Origin: an uncultured Oscillospiraceae bacterium
Lineage (GTDB): Bacteria > Bacillota > Clostridia > Oscillospirales > Oscillospiraceae
NCBI GenBank assembly: GCA_910588975.1
Contig: CAJUSE010000002.1
Coordinates: 54,654-118,653, forward strand
Reading direction: 5' to 3'
DNA: 64,000 bases
Part shown: in pieces, positions 32,921-42,211 of the stretch
How positions within the stretch are numbered: the stretch's first letter is position 1
Layout of the letters: each line of letters opens with the position of its first letter
Translations under genes and position numbers: made by a program
Notes under the pieces: model-generated
Seen by the model: only the letters and a program-made list of their open reading frames with translations
What the model was told of the DNA's origin: nothing
Database searches by the model: none

Positions 32921-35689
32921 GTGGCCCAAGAACATATTCCCAGCACGCAGGAACACAGCGCCGGACAACGGCCCCGAAAAAAGCGAAGGAAGCGGAGCGG
33001 CCTGCGTCAGGTTTTCACAGTGGTAGGGACCCTCTTTTTGGTTTTTGCCATCACCTGCTCCTTCCTGGCCTGCTTTGCGGCGGTCTACATCAAGAATGTC
33101 ATTATGCCCAATACGGACATGGATATTGCCGAGTTCCCCATGAACCTGTCCAGCTCTATTTATTATATTGATCCCGAGACTGGGGCAGAGGTGGAGTACG
33201 AGACCCTTCATGGGGACCAGAACCGGGTACGGGTGCGGTATGAGGACATTCCCCAGGACCTGATTCACGCTGCCGTGGCCCTGGAGGACCGGCGGTTTTA
33301 TAAGCACAATGGTGTAGACTGGCTCAGCACGGCCAAGGGCGTTCTCTCCTTTTTTACCGGCGGCCGGGTTCGGGGTGGGTCGACCATCACCCAACAGCTC
33401 ATCAAGAACGTGACAGAGCGGGACGATGTGACGGTAAAGCGGAAGGTATTGGAGATCTTTACTGCTTTGGAATTTGACAAAAAATATTCCAAAGAGACCA
33501 CGCTGGAGTGGTACCTCAACTACGTCTACTTTGGACGAAAGTGCTATGGGGTATATACGGCATCCTATATGTACTTTGGCAAGGATGTATCTCAACTCTC
33601 TCTGGCTGAGTGTGCCAGCCTGATCAGTATTACCAACAACCCCTCCATGTATGACCCCTATACGAACCCGGAGAATAACCATGCCCGGCGTAATGTGTGC
33701 CTGGACTGGATGCTGGCTGAGGGGTACATCAGCCAGGAGGAGTGTGAGGCGGCCAAGGCGGAGGAGATCGACTTCCACCAAAGCCAGAGCGACAATGCCC
33801 AGAGCACCTATTATAGCTGGTACACTGAGCAGGTCATTACCGATGTGGTCAACGACCTGATGGAGGAGCATGGCTATTCCCAAAAGGTGGCTGAGGATAT
33901 CGTCTACTCCGGCGGACTGAAAATTTACGCTTGTGTAGATCCCAAGGTCCAGAGCGCAGTAGAGAAAATATACTCCAACACGGAAAACCTGCCCTATACC
34001 TCCCCCTCGGGGCAGCAGCTCCAGTCGGCTATCGTAGTGGTGGACTCTCTGGGCAATGTGGCGGGATTGGCAGGCAAGATGGGAGAAAAGACCGCTGAGG
34101 ATACCCGGGGCTACAACATGGCCTCCCGGGCACAACGCCAGCCTGGCTCCTCCATCAAGCCCCTGTCGGTATATAGCCCCGCTTTGGAGATGGGCCTGAT
34201 CACACCCTACTCCGTATTTGAGGACAGTCCCGACCGGGTAGAGGGAGACAGGCCCTGGCCCTCCAATGTAAATAACCGCTATACCGGGCAGATGACAGTT
34301 TTTGACGCTGTGGTCAATTCAACCAATACCGTGGCAGTGCGCACGATGACCGAGGTCACACCCGAGGTGGGTTTTGAATATCTGTTGGAGAAATATCATA
34401 TTGATCCGGACCACCTGGTCATCAGCAAAGAGATCAATGGGAAATACTTTACAGATATTGGTCCCTCTCAGCTTGCGTTGGGTGGACTTACCAATGGCGT
34501 TACCACTCTGGACATGGCGGGTGCTTATTCTGTTTTCCCCCGCAATGGTGTATATATTGAGCCTCGGACCTATTCCCGGGTGGTGGACTCCAACAACAAG
34601 GAGTTGCTAAGCAAGGGTACCGAGGGAGAGCCTGTCCTGAAGGAGAAGACGGTCTACTATCTCAACGAGATGCTTAAGGGCGTGGTCAAGAGCGGCTCAG
34701 GCAGCGCTGCCGCCTTGTCCAATATGACGGTGGCCGGCAAGACGGGCTCCACAACTGCCAACAATGATCGCTGGTTTGTGGGCTATACACCCTACTATAC
34801 CGCTGCCGTCTGGGTCGGTTACAGCCGCCCGGAGCGTGTACGGGTATCCGGAAGCAACCCGGCTGCTGTTCTTTGGAATAAGGTCATGAGTCAGGTCCAC
34901 GCTGGCTTGGATTACAAGGGCTTTCCCCGGCCTGACGGCCTTGTGGCGGTGGAGTACTGTTTGGACACTGGTCTGATAGCCACCGATGAGTGCCGCAGCG
35001 ATATGCGGGGCAGTCGGGCGGCTACGGGTTATCTGTTTCCCGAAGATGTGCCCACAGCCCGGTGTGAGGCCCATACCATGGTAGAAGTCTGTACCCTTGA
35101 CCCGGTACTCAACGACGAGGGCAAGCCCACAGGCCGGTATCATCTGGCGGGGGAGTTCTGTACGGAGACAGTACGAGATGAGGCTACCGGGGAAGAAAAG
35201 CCCTGCAAGATCAGTGTGGCCGTTTTGGATATGCCCCGGGAATACGTTGGGAACGTCCACCCGGAGGACGATGCCTATTTTCTGGCTTCGCTGGAAGCTC
35301 TGGGCCCCTGTACCGTTCATACGGAGACGGCACCCGTGGATCCCAACCCCTATGATCCCTATTACTTTGACATTACCAATCCCTCTACCTGGCCTACGGC
35401 AGAGGAGGATCCCAACTTTGATCCCAGCGATCCTACCACTTGGCCCTATGCCACTGAGCCTTTGCCCACAAACTCGCACAATCCGGCAGGGCCTACGGAG
35501 AGCCGTGTCCCCATTTATGTGCCCCCCACGGTTCCGCCGGCGCAGACCCATACACCGGTGACCAGTGAGCCGCCGACGGTGAGGACCGACCCTCCTGCGC
35601 CTGTGCACACCCCAGAGCCTACAACAGAGCCCACTCCGGGAGTGGTGCTACCGCCCATCGCTGACCCTGTTCTTCCGCCGGGGGTGTAA
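32921..35689 (+). CDS. Class A penicillin-binding protein (transglycosylase/transpeptidase)
   Basis: The 922-residue bifunctional peptidoglycan synthase has a basic N-terminus (KKRRKRSG), a membrane helix (residues 31-57), a GT51 transglycosylase domain (EDRRFYKHNGVDWLS, GGSTITQQLIKN) and a transpeptidase domain with catalytic S410 in PGSSIK and KTGST near 607. The C-terminal 170 residues are Pro/Thr/Asp-rich with two TWP repeats and probably span the wall. GTG 32921 follows GGAGGTG and lies after the mapped promoter. The family is certain; which PBP1 paralogue it corresponds to is not. Confidence 0.95.
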   Translation: MAQEHIPSTQEHSAGQRPRKKRRKRSGLRQVFTVVGTLFLVFAITCSFLACFAAVYIKNVIMPNTDMDIAEFPMNLSSSIYYIDPETGAEVEYETLHGDQNRVRVRYEDIPQDLIHAAVALEDRRFYKHNGVDWLSTAKGVLSFFTGGRVRGGSTITQQLIKNVTERDDVTVKRKVLEIFTALEFDKKYSKETTLEWYLNYVYFGRKCYGVYTASYMYFGKDVSQLSLAECASLISITNNPSMYDPYTNPENNHARRNVCLDWMLAEGYISQEECEAAKAEEIDFHQSQSDNAQSTYYSWYTEQVITDVVNDLMEEHGYSQKVAEDIVYSGGLKIYACVDPKVQSAVEKIYSNTENLPYTSPSGQQLQSAIVVVDSLGNVAGLAGKMGEKTAEDTRGYNMASRAQRQPGSSIKPLSVYSPALEMGLITPYSVFEDSPDRVEGDRPWPSNVNNRYTGQMTVFDAVVNSTNTVAVRTMTEVTPEVGFEYLLEKYHIDPDHLVISKEINGKYFTDIGPSQLALGGLTNGVTTLDMAGAYSVFPRNGVYIEPRTYSRVVDSNNKELLSKGTEGEPVLKEKTVYYLNEMLKGVVKSGSGSAAALSNMTVAGKTGSTTANNDRWFVGYTPYYTAAVWVGYSRPERVRVSGSNPAAVLWNKVMSQVHAGLDYKGFPRPDGLVAVEYCLDTGLIATDECRSDMRGSRAATGYLFPEDVPTARCEAHTMVEVCTLDPVLNDEGKPTGRYHLAGEFCTETVRDEATGEEKPCKISVAVLDMPREYVGNVHPEDDAYFLASLEALGPCTVHTETAPVDPNPYDPYYFDITNPSTWPTAEEDPNFDPSDPTTWPYATEPLPTNSHNPAGPTESRVPIYVPPTVPPAQTHTPVTSEPPTVRTDPPAPVHTPEPTTEPTPGVVLPPIADPVLPPGV

Positions 35690-35700
35690 AAGCAAATAGG

Positions 35701-35735
35701 AGAAAGAGCACAGGTCTCTGTGCTCTTTCTTTTTG
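35701..35735 (+). terminator. Intrinsic terminator after the PBP gene
   Basis: The perfect stem AGAAAGAGCACAG and complement has a 4-base loop and is followed by TTTTTT. Confidence 0.88.
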
Positions 35736-35756
35736 CAAAAAATTGTCTTATAGGCG

Positions 35757-35785
35757 TTGCGTCCAGCCCCGGACTATGGTAGAAT
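35757..35785 (+). promoter_or_regulatory. SigA-type promoter of the ACT-hom operon
   Basis: TTGCGT (35757-35762) and TAGAAT (35780-35785) are spaced by 17 bases, 60 bases before the first start codon. Confidence 0.65.
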
Positions 35786-35846
35786 AGGCCGCATGGGACG
35801 CACAGATGTATTTCTGCACAAGACAGATAAGGAGGTTTGATGCGTT

Positions 35847-36287
35847 ATGGAGAACAGTCCCCGCTATTTTATCATTGACGCAGAAGCCCTGCCTGAGATT
35901 TTCCTGAAGGTCACTGAAGTCAAGCGGCTGTTGGACACCGGAGAGGTGGCCACGGTGAATGACGCTGCCCACAAGGTAGGCATCAGCCGCAGTGCCTTTT
36001 ACAAGTATAAGGACCTGATACGGCCCTTTAACGATATGCTCAATGGCCGTATCATCACCTTTCAGGCCATTTTGAAAAATGAACCTGGCGCACTGTCTCA
36101 ACTGCTCAACAAGCTGGCCCAGTGCGGGGCAAATGTTCTCACCATCAACCAGGGCATCCCTGCTGGGGGAGTGGCCGCCGTGAACATTGGTGTAGAGACT
36201 TCTGCCATGTCCATGAGCGTAGAACTGTTGCTGAAAGAAATAGGAAATTCGGATAGTGTTGTGCGATTTGAGGTATTGGCAGGATGA
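35847..36287 (+). CDS. ACT domain protein (PheB/UPF0735-like)
   Basis: The 146-residue protein has an N-terminal helical segment with a helix-turn-helix-like TVNDAAHKVGISRSAFYKYK (about residues 37-56) and a C-terminal ACT domain (about residues 70-143, with LKNEPGALSQLLNKLAQCGA). It matches the UPF0735/PheB group, proposed as amino-acid sensors. It is the first gene of an operon with homoserine dehydrogenase, overlapping it by four bases, so it may sense threonine or a related amino acid (inference). Confidence 0.88.
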   Translation: MENSPRYFIIDAEALPEIFLKVTEVKRLLDTGEVATVNDAAHKVGISRSAFYKYKDLIRPFNDMLNGRIITFQAILKNEPGALSQLLNKLAQCGANVLTINQGIPAGGVAAVNIGVETSAMSMSVELLLKEIGNSDSVVRFEVLAG

Positions 36288-37522
36288 AACAGAGCATGGA
36301 AAAAAACAGCGTGGGCATAGCGATCCTTGGCTTTGGTGTAGTGGGTTCGGGCGTGGCCCAGGTGCTGGAGAAAAATAGGGAACAAATTTGGAGAAAAGCC
36401 AGCACATGGATAGAGGTAAAGTACATTTTGGACGTAAAGGATCTCTCCGCCACTCCCTGTGCCGCTTGCGCAGTGAGAGACCTGGATCCCATCCTGACCG
36501 ATTCACGGGTGGATATAGTGGTGGAGACCATTGGCGGTGTTGAGCCGGCGCTGGAGTATACCCGCCGGGCGTTGGCGGCGGGAAAGAGTGTAGTCACCTC
36601 CAACAAGGAATTGGTGGCTGAGCACGGTGCCCAACTGATGAAACTGGCCCAGGAGAAGGGAGTTAGTTACCTTTACGAAGCCAGTGTGGCAGGGGGGATC
36701 CCGCTCCTCCATCCCATCAAGCAGTGCCTGGGTGCTAACTGTATCCAAGAGGTTCGGGGGATCCTCAATGGCACGACCAACTACATCCTGACCCGAATGT
36801 TCCGGGATCGACTACCTTTTGGGGATGCCCTCTTCGAGGCGCAGACCAAGGGCTATGCAGAGGCCGACCCCACCGCCGATGTGGAGGGGATTGATGCCTG
36901 CCGAAAAATTTGTATTCTTGCCTCATTGGTTTCAGGAGCCCATGTGGCGCCTGCAAGCGTTCCCTGTGAGGGGATCCGTAGTGTGACGGCGGCCGATGTG
37001 GCCTATGCCGCCTCGGCCGGCTACAAAATTAAGCTGTTGGGCCGGGCCCTTATGGAGGAGGATGGAAGAATTCGAGCCTATGTGGCTCCCCATCTGCTGC
37101 CCAGTGAGGATCCTCTATGCTGTGCAGAGGATGTATTCAACGCCGTCGTGGTTCGGGGAGATGCGGTAGGCGATGTGATGTTCTACGGCCGTGGAGCCGG
37201 GTCTCTGCCCACAGCGTCGGCTGTGGTGTCCGATATTTTGGAAGTTCTCCGGGAGAAAGATATGCCAAAAGATGTTGACTGGACAGTGACACCGGCAAAG
37301 GAGCCTTCAGCGAATACGCCTTTGCTGAGCCGATGGTATATCCGCATCCCATCTGACCCCGAGCAACTGCGCCAGAAACTGGGGCAGGTGACCTTCCTGT
37401 CCCGACAAGGGGGAGGGCCGGAGGAGAGCGCTTTGCTCACCGAAGAGATGGACGCCAAGAGACTGCAGCAGAGCCTGTCCGGACTTGGCAGCTACACTGC
37501 CTTCCGGGTATTGGAGGACTGA
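36284..37522 (+). CDS. hom: Homoserine dehydrogenase
   Basis: Hom reduces aspartate semialdehyde to homoserine, leading to threonine and methionine. The 412-residue enzyme has the NAD(P) motif ILGFGVVGSGVAQVL, catalytic segment GGIPLLHPIKQCL, EVRGILNGTTNYILTRM and YAEADPTADVEGIDACRK. The last 80 residues form a likely ACT domain for feedback control. It overlaps the ACT gene upstream and is followed by aspartokinase after a 60-base gap holding a hairpin. Confidence 0.95.
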   Translation: MKQSMEKNSVGIAILGFGVVGSGVAQVLEKNREQIWRKASTWIEVKYILDVKDLSATPCAACAVRDLDPILTDSRVDIVVETIGGVEPALEYTRRALAAGKSVVTSNKELVAEHGAQLMKLAQEKGVSYLYEASVAGGIPLLHPIKQCLGANCIQEVRGILNGTTNYILTRMFRDRLPFGDALFEAQTKGYAEADPTADVEGIDACRKICILASLVSGAHVAPASVPCEGIRSVTAADVAYAASAGYKIKLLGRALMEEDGRIRAYVAPHLLPSEDPLCCAEDVFNAVVVRGDAVGDVMFYGRGAGSLPTASAVVSDILEVLREKDMPKDVDWTVTPAKEPSANTPLLSRWYIRIPSDPEQLRQKLGQVTFLSRQGGGPEESALLTEEMDAKRLQQSLSGLGSYTAFRVLED

Positions 37523-37546
37523 CCGGTAGGAACAGGCCGGCATAGG

Positions 37547-37582
37547 ATATGACAGAACCACAAGAAGGGGGTACTGTCATAT
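37547..37582 (+). promoter_or_regulatory. Hairpin enclosing the ribosome site of the aspartokinase gene
   Basis: ATATGACAG (37547-37555) and its exact complement CTGTCATAT (37574-37582) flank an 18-base loop that contains the AGAAGGGGG ribosome site; the ATG follows immediately. A translational control element is inferred. No T run follows, so it is not a terminator. Confidence 0.5.
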
Positions 37583-38566
37583 ATGGGACTTATTGTGCAA
37601 AAATTCGGCGGCAGTTCAGTGGCCGACCGTGAACGAGTCCAAGCTGTGGCACAACGGATCACCGATACCTATCGAAAGGGAAATCAAGTGGTGGCTGTTC
37701 TTTCGGCGCAGGGAGACACCACCGATGAACTTATTGCGAAGGCGGGGGAAATGAACCCTCTTGCATCGGACCGGGAGATGGATATGCTGCTCTCCACCGG
37801 AGAACAGGTGTCCTGTGCCCTGTGCGCCATGGCCATTCAGGCATTGGGCTGCCCGGTGGTTTCCCTGACCGGCTGGCAGGCGGGGGTAAAAACCTCTTCT
37901 GACCATCAAAATGCTCGCATCGAGGAGATGGAGGTGGCCCGGGTACGCTCTGCGTTGGAGCAGGGACGGATTGTTTTGGTCACCGGGTTTCAGGGAGTGG
38001 ATGCCGCAGGCGACATCACTACTCTGGGACGGGGAGGGTCGGATACTTCCGCCGTGGCACTGGCTGCTGCTTTGCAGGCCGACCGGTGTCAGATATTCAC
38101 CGATGTAGAGGGGGTCTATACTGCTGATCCCCGATTGGTGCCCGGGGCAAAGAAGCTGGAGAGTATCTCTTATGAGGAAATGCTGACACTGGCCACGTTG
38201 GGGGCCCAGGTGCTCCATGACCGCTGCGTGTCCCTGGCTCGGGACAAGGGAGTACAGGTGGAGGTGCTGTCCAGCTTTTCCGATGTACCGGGCACTTTGG
38301 TCCGGGCACCGGAGCCGGGAGAGACGGCTTCTGTAAGCGGTGTGGCCCGTCGGCTGGAGGAGGAGAAGGGCACAGCACTTATCTCCGTCGTAGGTGGGGA
38401 TATTTTGGGTCAGTCCCACATTGTCACAAGGCTGAGTGGAGCGCTGGCCAAGGTTGGAATCTCCGTTCAAAAGGTGCATCTTGACAGGCACTATCTCTCA
38501 CTGACTGTGGATATAGACCAGAGTGAGCAGGCATTTTGTCTGGTCCATCGCACGCTGTTCCCGTAA
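37583..38566 (+). CDS. Aspartate kinase with a single ACT domain
   Basis: The 327-residue kinase phosphorylates aspartate, first step to lysine, threonine and methionine. The catalytic domain is complete (VQKFGGSSVAD, VTGFQGVDAAGDITTLGRGGSDTSA, FTDVEGVYTADPRLV). After residue 245 only about 80 residues remain, and they resemble the second ACT domain (ISVVGGDILGQSH, then LSLTVD). Monofunctional aspartokinases are usually about 400 residues with two ACT domains, so ACT1 seems deleted. Feedback control may differ. It follows hom in the operon. Confidence 0.92.
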   Translation: MGLIVQKFGGSSVADRERVQAVAQRITDTYRKGNQVVAVLSAQGDTTDELIAKAGEMNPLASDREMDMLLSTGEQVSCALCAMAIQALGCPVVSLTGWQAGVKTSSDHQNARIEEMEVARVRSALEQGRIVLVTGFQGVDAAGDITTLGRGGSDTSAVALAAALQADRCQIFTDVEGVYTADPRLVPGAKKLESISYEEMLTLATLGAQVLHDRCVSLARDKGVQVEVLSSFSDVPGTLVRAPEPGETASVSGVARRLEEEKGTALISVVGGDILGQSHIVTRLSGALAKVGISVQKVHLDRHYLSLTVDIDQSEQAFCLVHRTLFP

Positions 38567-38584
38567 TTTTGGAGGGATGTACCT

Positions 38585-39088
38585 ATGAAAATTGCTATCT
38601 TGGGTTACAGTGGATCGGGGAAATCGACCCTTGCCAGAAAGATTGGGGAGGTCTATAACTGTGAAGTTTTACACCTTGACACCATTCAATTTATCGATAA
38701 TTGGCATGAGAGGGACCGGGAGGAGGCCAGAAGGCTGGTGGCCTCCTTTTTAGAGAAGGATGCCTGGGTCATTGACGGAAATTATCAACAGTTTTATCAG
38801 GAGAGGCGGCTGGATGAGGCCGACCGGATCATCTTTCTGAATTTTAACCGCTTTGCCTGCTTTTTGCGTGCATATAGCCGCTATAAACGCTATAAGGGCA
38901 AAAGTCGAGAGGACATGGCCCAAGGCTGCAATGAGAAATTCGACGGAGAATTTATGCGCTGGATCCTTTGGGAGGGACGGACCAAAGCCACTCGCCAGCA
39001 TTATAGAGACATCCGGTGCCGCTATGGGGAAAAGGTGACAGTGCTGTGCAGCCAGCGTGAAATTGATGAATTTTTGACCTCACTGTAA
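38585..39088 (+). CDS. FlaR-like P-loop kinase family protein
   Basis: This 167-residue P-loop NTPase has Walker A ILGYSGSGKSTLARKIG, VLHLDTIQFIDNWHERD and a helical lid with basic residues, resembling adenylate-kinase-like proteins annotated as DNA topology modulation protein FlaR. Its real substrate is not established. It lies 18 bases after aspartokinase and precedes a terminator, so it shares that operon. The ATG follows GGAGGGATG. Confidence 0.8.
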   Translation: MKIAILGYSGSGKSTLARKIGEVYNCEVLHLDTIQFIDNWHERDREEARRLVASFLEKDAWVIDGNYQQFYQERRLDEADRIIFLNFNRFACFLRAYSRYKRYKGKSREDMAQGCNEKFDGEFMRWILWEGRTKATRQHYRDIRCRYGEKVTVLCSQREIDEFLTSL

Positions 39089-39127
39089 GAATGGGGAGCG
39101 GAATGTGTTCTGCCCCCATTCTTTTTT
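39087..39127 (+). terminator. Terminator after the FlaR-like gene
   Basis: AAGAATGGGG and CCCCATTCTT pair around a 17-base loop and are followed by TTTT. Confidence 0.78.
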
Positions 39128-39128
39128 G

Positions 39129-39157
39129 TTGCGCTGGGGGAAAAGAAATGGTAAAAT
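39129..39157 (+). promoter_or_regulatory. SigA-type promoter of ruvC operon
   Basis: TTGCGC (39129-39134) and TAAAAT (39152-39157) are spaced by 17 bases. Confidence 0.6.
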
Positions 39158-39193
39158 AATTATATATCGAAAAATGAGAGGGGGAGGACCCCT

Positions 39194-39763
39194 GTGATCA
39201 TCTTGGGGATTGACCCCGGCTTTGCCATAGTGGGCTTCGGGGTCTTACATTCTGAGCAGGGAAAGCAGGCGCTCACTGCCTGCGGCGCTATCACTACGGA
39301 GGCAGGGTTGCCGCTGCCCACCCGGCTGCTCCAAATTGAAAATGATATGGCCCAGCTCTTTGAGACCTTTCATCCCGATGTTATGGCCATCGAGGAACTG
39401 TTTTTTACCAACAATGTCACTACCGGGATTGGAGTGGCCCAGGCCCGTGGAGTCATTTTAACGGCGGCGGAGCGGGCGGGTGTGCCTATCTATGAATACA
39501 GCCCCTCGGAAGTCAAACTGGCGGTGACAGGGTACGGCAAAGCAGAAAAGCGGCAGGTCATGGACATGACCAAGCGGCTGTTGAACCTGAAAACTGTGAT
39601 CAGGCCTGATGATGCTGCCGATGCTGTGGCCATCGCACTGTGCCATGCCCGCTCCTTTACCTCCAGGTTGCAGGCCCCCGGCGATGCCCGGCCTGGCAGC
39701 GGCCGATATGCGGTGAAGCATCCGGGAAAGAAAACACAAACCCGCTGGAAGGGCGCAAATTAG
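39194..39763 (+). CDS. ruvC: Holliday junction endonuclease RuvC
   Basis: RuvC cuts four-way DNA junctions with RuvAB. The 189-residue RNase H-fold protein has the first aspartate in GIDPGFAIVGFG, the glutamate in AIEELFFTNN, and the aspartate pair in RPDDAADAVAIALCH. It begins at GTG 39194, six bases after GGGGAGG. A basic tail of about 30 residues follows the core. It leads the ruvC-ruvA-x-x-ruvB group. Confidence 0.96.
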   Translation: MIILGIDPGFAIVGFGVLHSEQGKQALTACGAITTEAGLPLPTRLLQIENDMAQLFETFHPDVMAIEELFFTNNVTTGIGVAQARGVILTAAERAGVPIYEYSPSEVKLAVTGYGKAEKRQVMDMTKRLLNLKTVIRPDDAADAVAIALCHARSFTSRLQAPGDARPGSGRYAVKHPGKKTQTRWKGAN

Positions 39764-39787
39764 AAAAACAAAGGTGGAAGCTGAAAA

Positions 39788-40393
39788 ATGTATTACTATC
39801 TCAACGGCACTGTGGCCCATATTGCCCCTTATCTGGCTGTCATTGACTGTGGCGGGGTAGGCTATGCCTGCCATACCACCAACGTGACTCTATCCGCCCT
39901 GCAGGTGGGACAGAAGGGGAAGCTTTATACCTATTTGAATGTCCGGGAGGACGCTATGGAGCTGTTCGGTTTTGCCAGCGAGGAGGAACTGAACTGCTTT
40001 AAGATGCTCATCGGCATCTCGGGCGTAGGCCCTAAGGCGGCCCTGTCCATCCTGTCCTCAACCCCTCCTGATCGGCTGGCCCTGGCCATCATCACCGGGG
40101 ATGAAAAGGCCCTCACTGTGGCCCCGGGTATCGGCAAAAAGATTGCCCAGCGTATCATTCTGGAGCTGAAAGATAAGCTGGCCAAGGGACAGCTCAATGC
40201 CGGCGGCGGAGAGAGCTACGCTGGCAGCGGCGTCACGCTTATTCCTGAAAATAAACTCAGTGAGGCATCAGCTGCACTGGCTGTGTTGGGATACAGTGGC
40301 AGTGAGATCGGGCTTGCCCTGAAAGGCATCGATTTGGATAGCTTGACTTTGGAGCAAATTATCAAACAGGCTTTGAAGAAAATGGTGAAGTAA
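39788..40393 (+). CDS. ruvA: Holliday junction DNA helicase subunit RuvA
   Basis: RuvA (201 residues) binds the junction as a tetramer and loads RuvB. The OB domain (residues 1-63, YYYLNGTVAHIAPYLAVIDC), two HhH motifs (FKMLIGISGVGPKAALSIL and TVAPGIGKKIAQRIILEL) and the C-terminal RuvB-binding domain are all present. It is separated from ruvB by two unrelated small genes. Confidence 0.96.
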   Translation: MYYYLNGTVAHIAPYLAVIDCGGVGYACHTTNVTLSALQVGQKGKLYTYLNVREDAMELFGFASEEELNCFKMLIGISGVGPKAALSILSSTPPDRLALAIITGDEKALTVAPGIGKKIAQRIILELKDKLAKGQLNAGGGESYAGSGVTLIPENKLSEASAALAVLGYSGSEIGLALKGIDLDSLTLEQIIKQALKKMVK

Positions 40394-40394
40394 A

Positions 40395-40727
40395 GTGGCA
40401 AAATACGAGACAAGGCTGACGGGTGATTTTTACACTGTGCTGAACCGATTGGACCGAGGTCTCCTGGAGAGCAGCAGTTCCGCCTCCTACGAGGATGGTA
40501 GTGATTGGCGGTTGGGTGATGTGCACTGCGCCGTCAGGGTCTACGAACGGTATAGCGCTATGGGCGGAAACCGGGTTAGCCTTACCCTGACCCTGCTGGG
40601 AAATGGGGAAGAGCTGTATCTCTCAGCCATCACCGCTGGCGGTAGCCAGGCTATGTTCTGGAAGATGAATACCATTGGAGAGGAAGCCTTTTTGGAGAAG
40701 CTAATAGAGCTGGCAGAGGAACAATAA
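40395..40727 (+). CDS. DUF6054 family protein
   Basis: This 110-residue protein starts at a GTG one base after the ruvA stop. It has a compact alpha/beta core with SASYEDGSDWRLGDVHCAVRV, SLTLTLLGNGEELYLSAITAGGS and a C-terminal helix, the pattern of DUF6054. It has no catalytic signature. The tight spacing shows co-translation with ruvA, but a recombination role is not shown. Confidence 0.7.
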   Translation: MAKYETRLTGDFYTVLNRLDRGLLESSSSASYEDGSDWRLGDVHCAVRVYERYSAMGGNRVSLTLTLLGNGEELYLSAITAGGSQAMFWKMNTIGEEAFLEKLIELAEEQ

Positions 40728-40731
40728 AATC

Positions 40732-41136
40732 ATGAAAGAAATCAAGTTCCATGACGATTGGGTATTTTGGGTCGATGAAGAAAAGACCCGGGCTTTTTAC
40801 GAAAGCAGGGAGGGGCAAGTTGCTCCCGCCTTCAAGGAGCGGCTGCCTCAGGTCATGGCCTTTCTGGAGCAGATGGGTATAGACGCCCAGAAACCTTTGA
40901 ATCCTGAAAGCATGAATTCTTATGATGACCTATTATACTTTGCCTATGGAACAGCGGAAACCACGACGGGTTTCGAACTTGATTTTTATGAAGCGGATAC
41001 ATTAATGGCCTCCATTGTTGTATATCAAAAACTTGATGGCGTTGAAAGCTATCTGCGAGAGCTGCCGGAGCGCAATACAGACATATTGTTGCTGGAGATA
41101 TTTGTAAATATCTCGAATGACGAGAAAAGGATGTGA
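40732..41136 (+). CDS. Hypothetical protein between DUF6054 and ruvB
   Basis: I do not recognise this 134-residue, acidic, soluble protein. It opens [20 protein letters not shown] and has many aromatic residues in its first half ([13 protein letters not shown]). Its last third is more AT-rich than its neighbours, which may indicate a later insertion. It starts five bases after the DUF6054 gene and ends four bases before ruvB, whose ribosome site lies in its last codons. It may simply be carried in the operon. Confidence 0.65.
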   Translation: MKEIKFHDDWVFWVDEEKTRAFYESREGQVAPAFKERLPQVMAFLEQMGIDAQKPLNPESMNSYDDLLYFAYGTAETTTGFELDFYEADTLMASIVVYQKLDGVESYLRELPERNTDILLLEIFVNISNDEKRM

Positions 41137-41140
41137 GTAC

Positions 41141-42190
41141 GTGGGCATTGAATTTACCGATACCGGGTTTGAGACCGAAGAGCCCCTTGTGGCCACCTCG
41201 CTGCTGCGGGAGGACGAAAACGAGGTCTCTTTGCGTCCCAAAACTCTGATGGAATATATCGGGCAGGAGAAGGCCAAGGGGAACCTGGAGGTCTTTATCC
41301 AGGCGGCCAAAATGCGCAACGAGCCCCTGGACCATGTGCTGCTCCATGGACCTCCGGGCCTTGGCAAGACCACCCTGGCCGGCATCATTGCCAATGAGAT
41401 GGGGGTCAATATCCGCATCACCTCGGGTCCTGCTATTGAAAAGCCGGGAGATTTGGCCGCCCTGCTGACCAACTTGGGGGAGGGGGACATCCTCTTTGTG
41501 GACGAGATCCACCGGCTCAACCGCCAGGTGGAGGAGATTCTCTATCCCGCCATGGAGGATTACGCCATTGACATCATCATTGGCAAGGGCCCCTCTGCCA
41601 ATTCCATCCGGCTGGATCTCCCCAAGTTTACCCTCATTGGAGCCACCACACGGGCCGGCCAGCTTTCCGCTCCTCTGCGGGACCGGTTTGGTGTAACCCT
41701 GCGTTTGGAGCTCTATACCCCCGATGAACTGTCCAAGATCGTTTCCCGCTCGGCTTCTATTCTGGAAGTGCCCATTGAGGGGGATGGCTCCATGGAGATC
41801 GCTAAGCGCAGTCGGGGCACACCCCGAATTGCCAACCGGATGCTTCGCCGGGTCCGGGATTTTGCCCAGGTCCGGGCAGGGGGCGTTATTACCCAAAATG
41901 TGGCGGATGAAGCCCTGTCCGCCCTGGAGGTGGACCACCTGGGCCTGAACGCCATCGATCGGCGGATGCTCACCAGCATCATCGAAAACTACAAGGGCGG
42001 ACCTGTGGGCTTGGAGACCCTGGCTGCCACCATCAATGAGGAGGCAGTGACGCTGGAGGATGTGTATGAGCCTTACCTGATGCAGTTGGGCTTTCTCACA
42101 CGCACCCCGAGAGGTCGGTGCGTTACCTCCAAGGCCTACGACCACCTTCACATCCCCTTTGCCGGGATGGAGCAGCTCACATTCAATTAA
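41141..42190 (+). CDS. ruvB: Holliday junction branch-migration ATPase RuvB
   Basis: RuvB (349 residues) is the AAA+ motor. It has Walker [21 protein letters not shown], Walker [11 protein letters not shown], sensor [19 protein letters not shown] and the arginine finger in [19 protein letters not shown], with a C-terminal winged helix. GTG 41141 follows AAAAGG and lies after the previous stop; ATG 41117 lacks a ribosome site and overlaps the upstream gene. Confidence 0.96.
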   Translation: MGIEFTDTGFETEEPLVATSLLREDENEVSLRPKTLMEYIGQEKAKGNLEVFIQAAKMRNEPLDHVLLHGPPGLGKTTLAGIIANEMGVNIRITSGPAIEKPGDLAALLTNLGEGDILFVDEIHRLNRQVEEILYPAMEDYAIDIIIGKGPSANSIRLDLPKFTLIGATTRAGQLSAPLRDRFGVTLRLELYTPDELSKIVSRSASILEVPIEGDGSMEIAKRSRGTPRIANRMLRRVRDFAQVRAGGVITQNVADEALSALEVDHLGLNAIDRRMLTSIIENYKGGPVGLETLAATINEEAVTLEDVYEPYLMQLGFLTRTPRGRCVTSKAYDHLHIPFAGMEQLTFN

Positions 42191-42211
42191 AAACAAGGGG
42201 CGGATTTTGAT

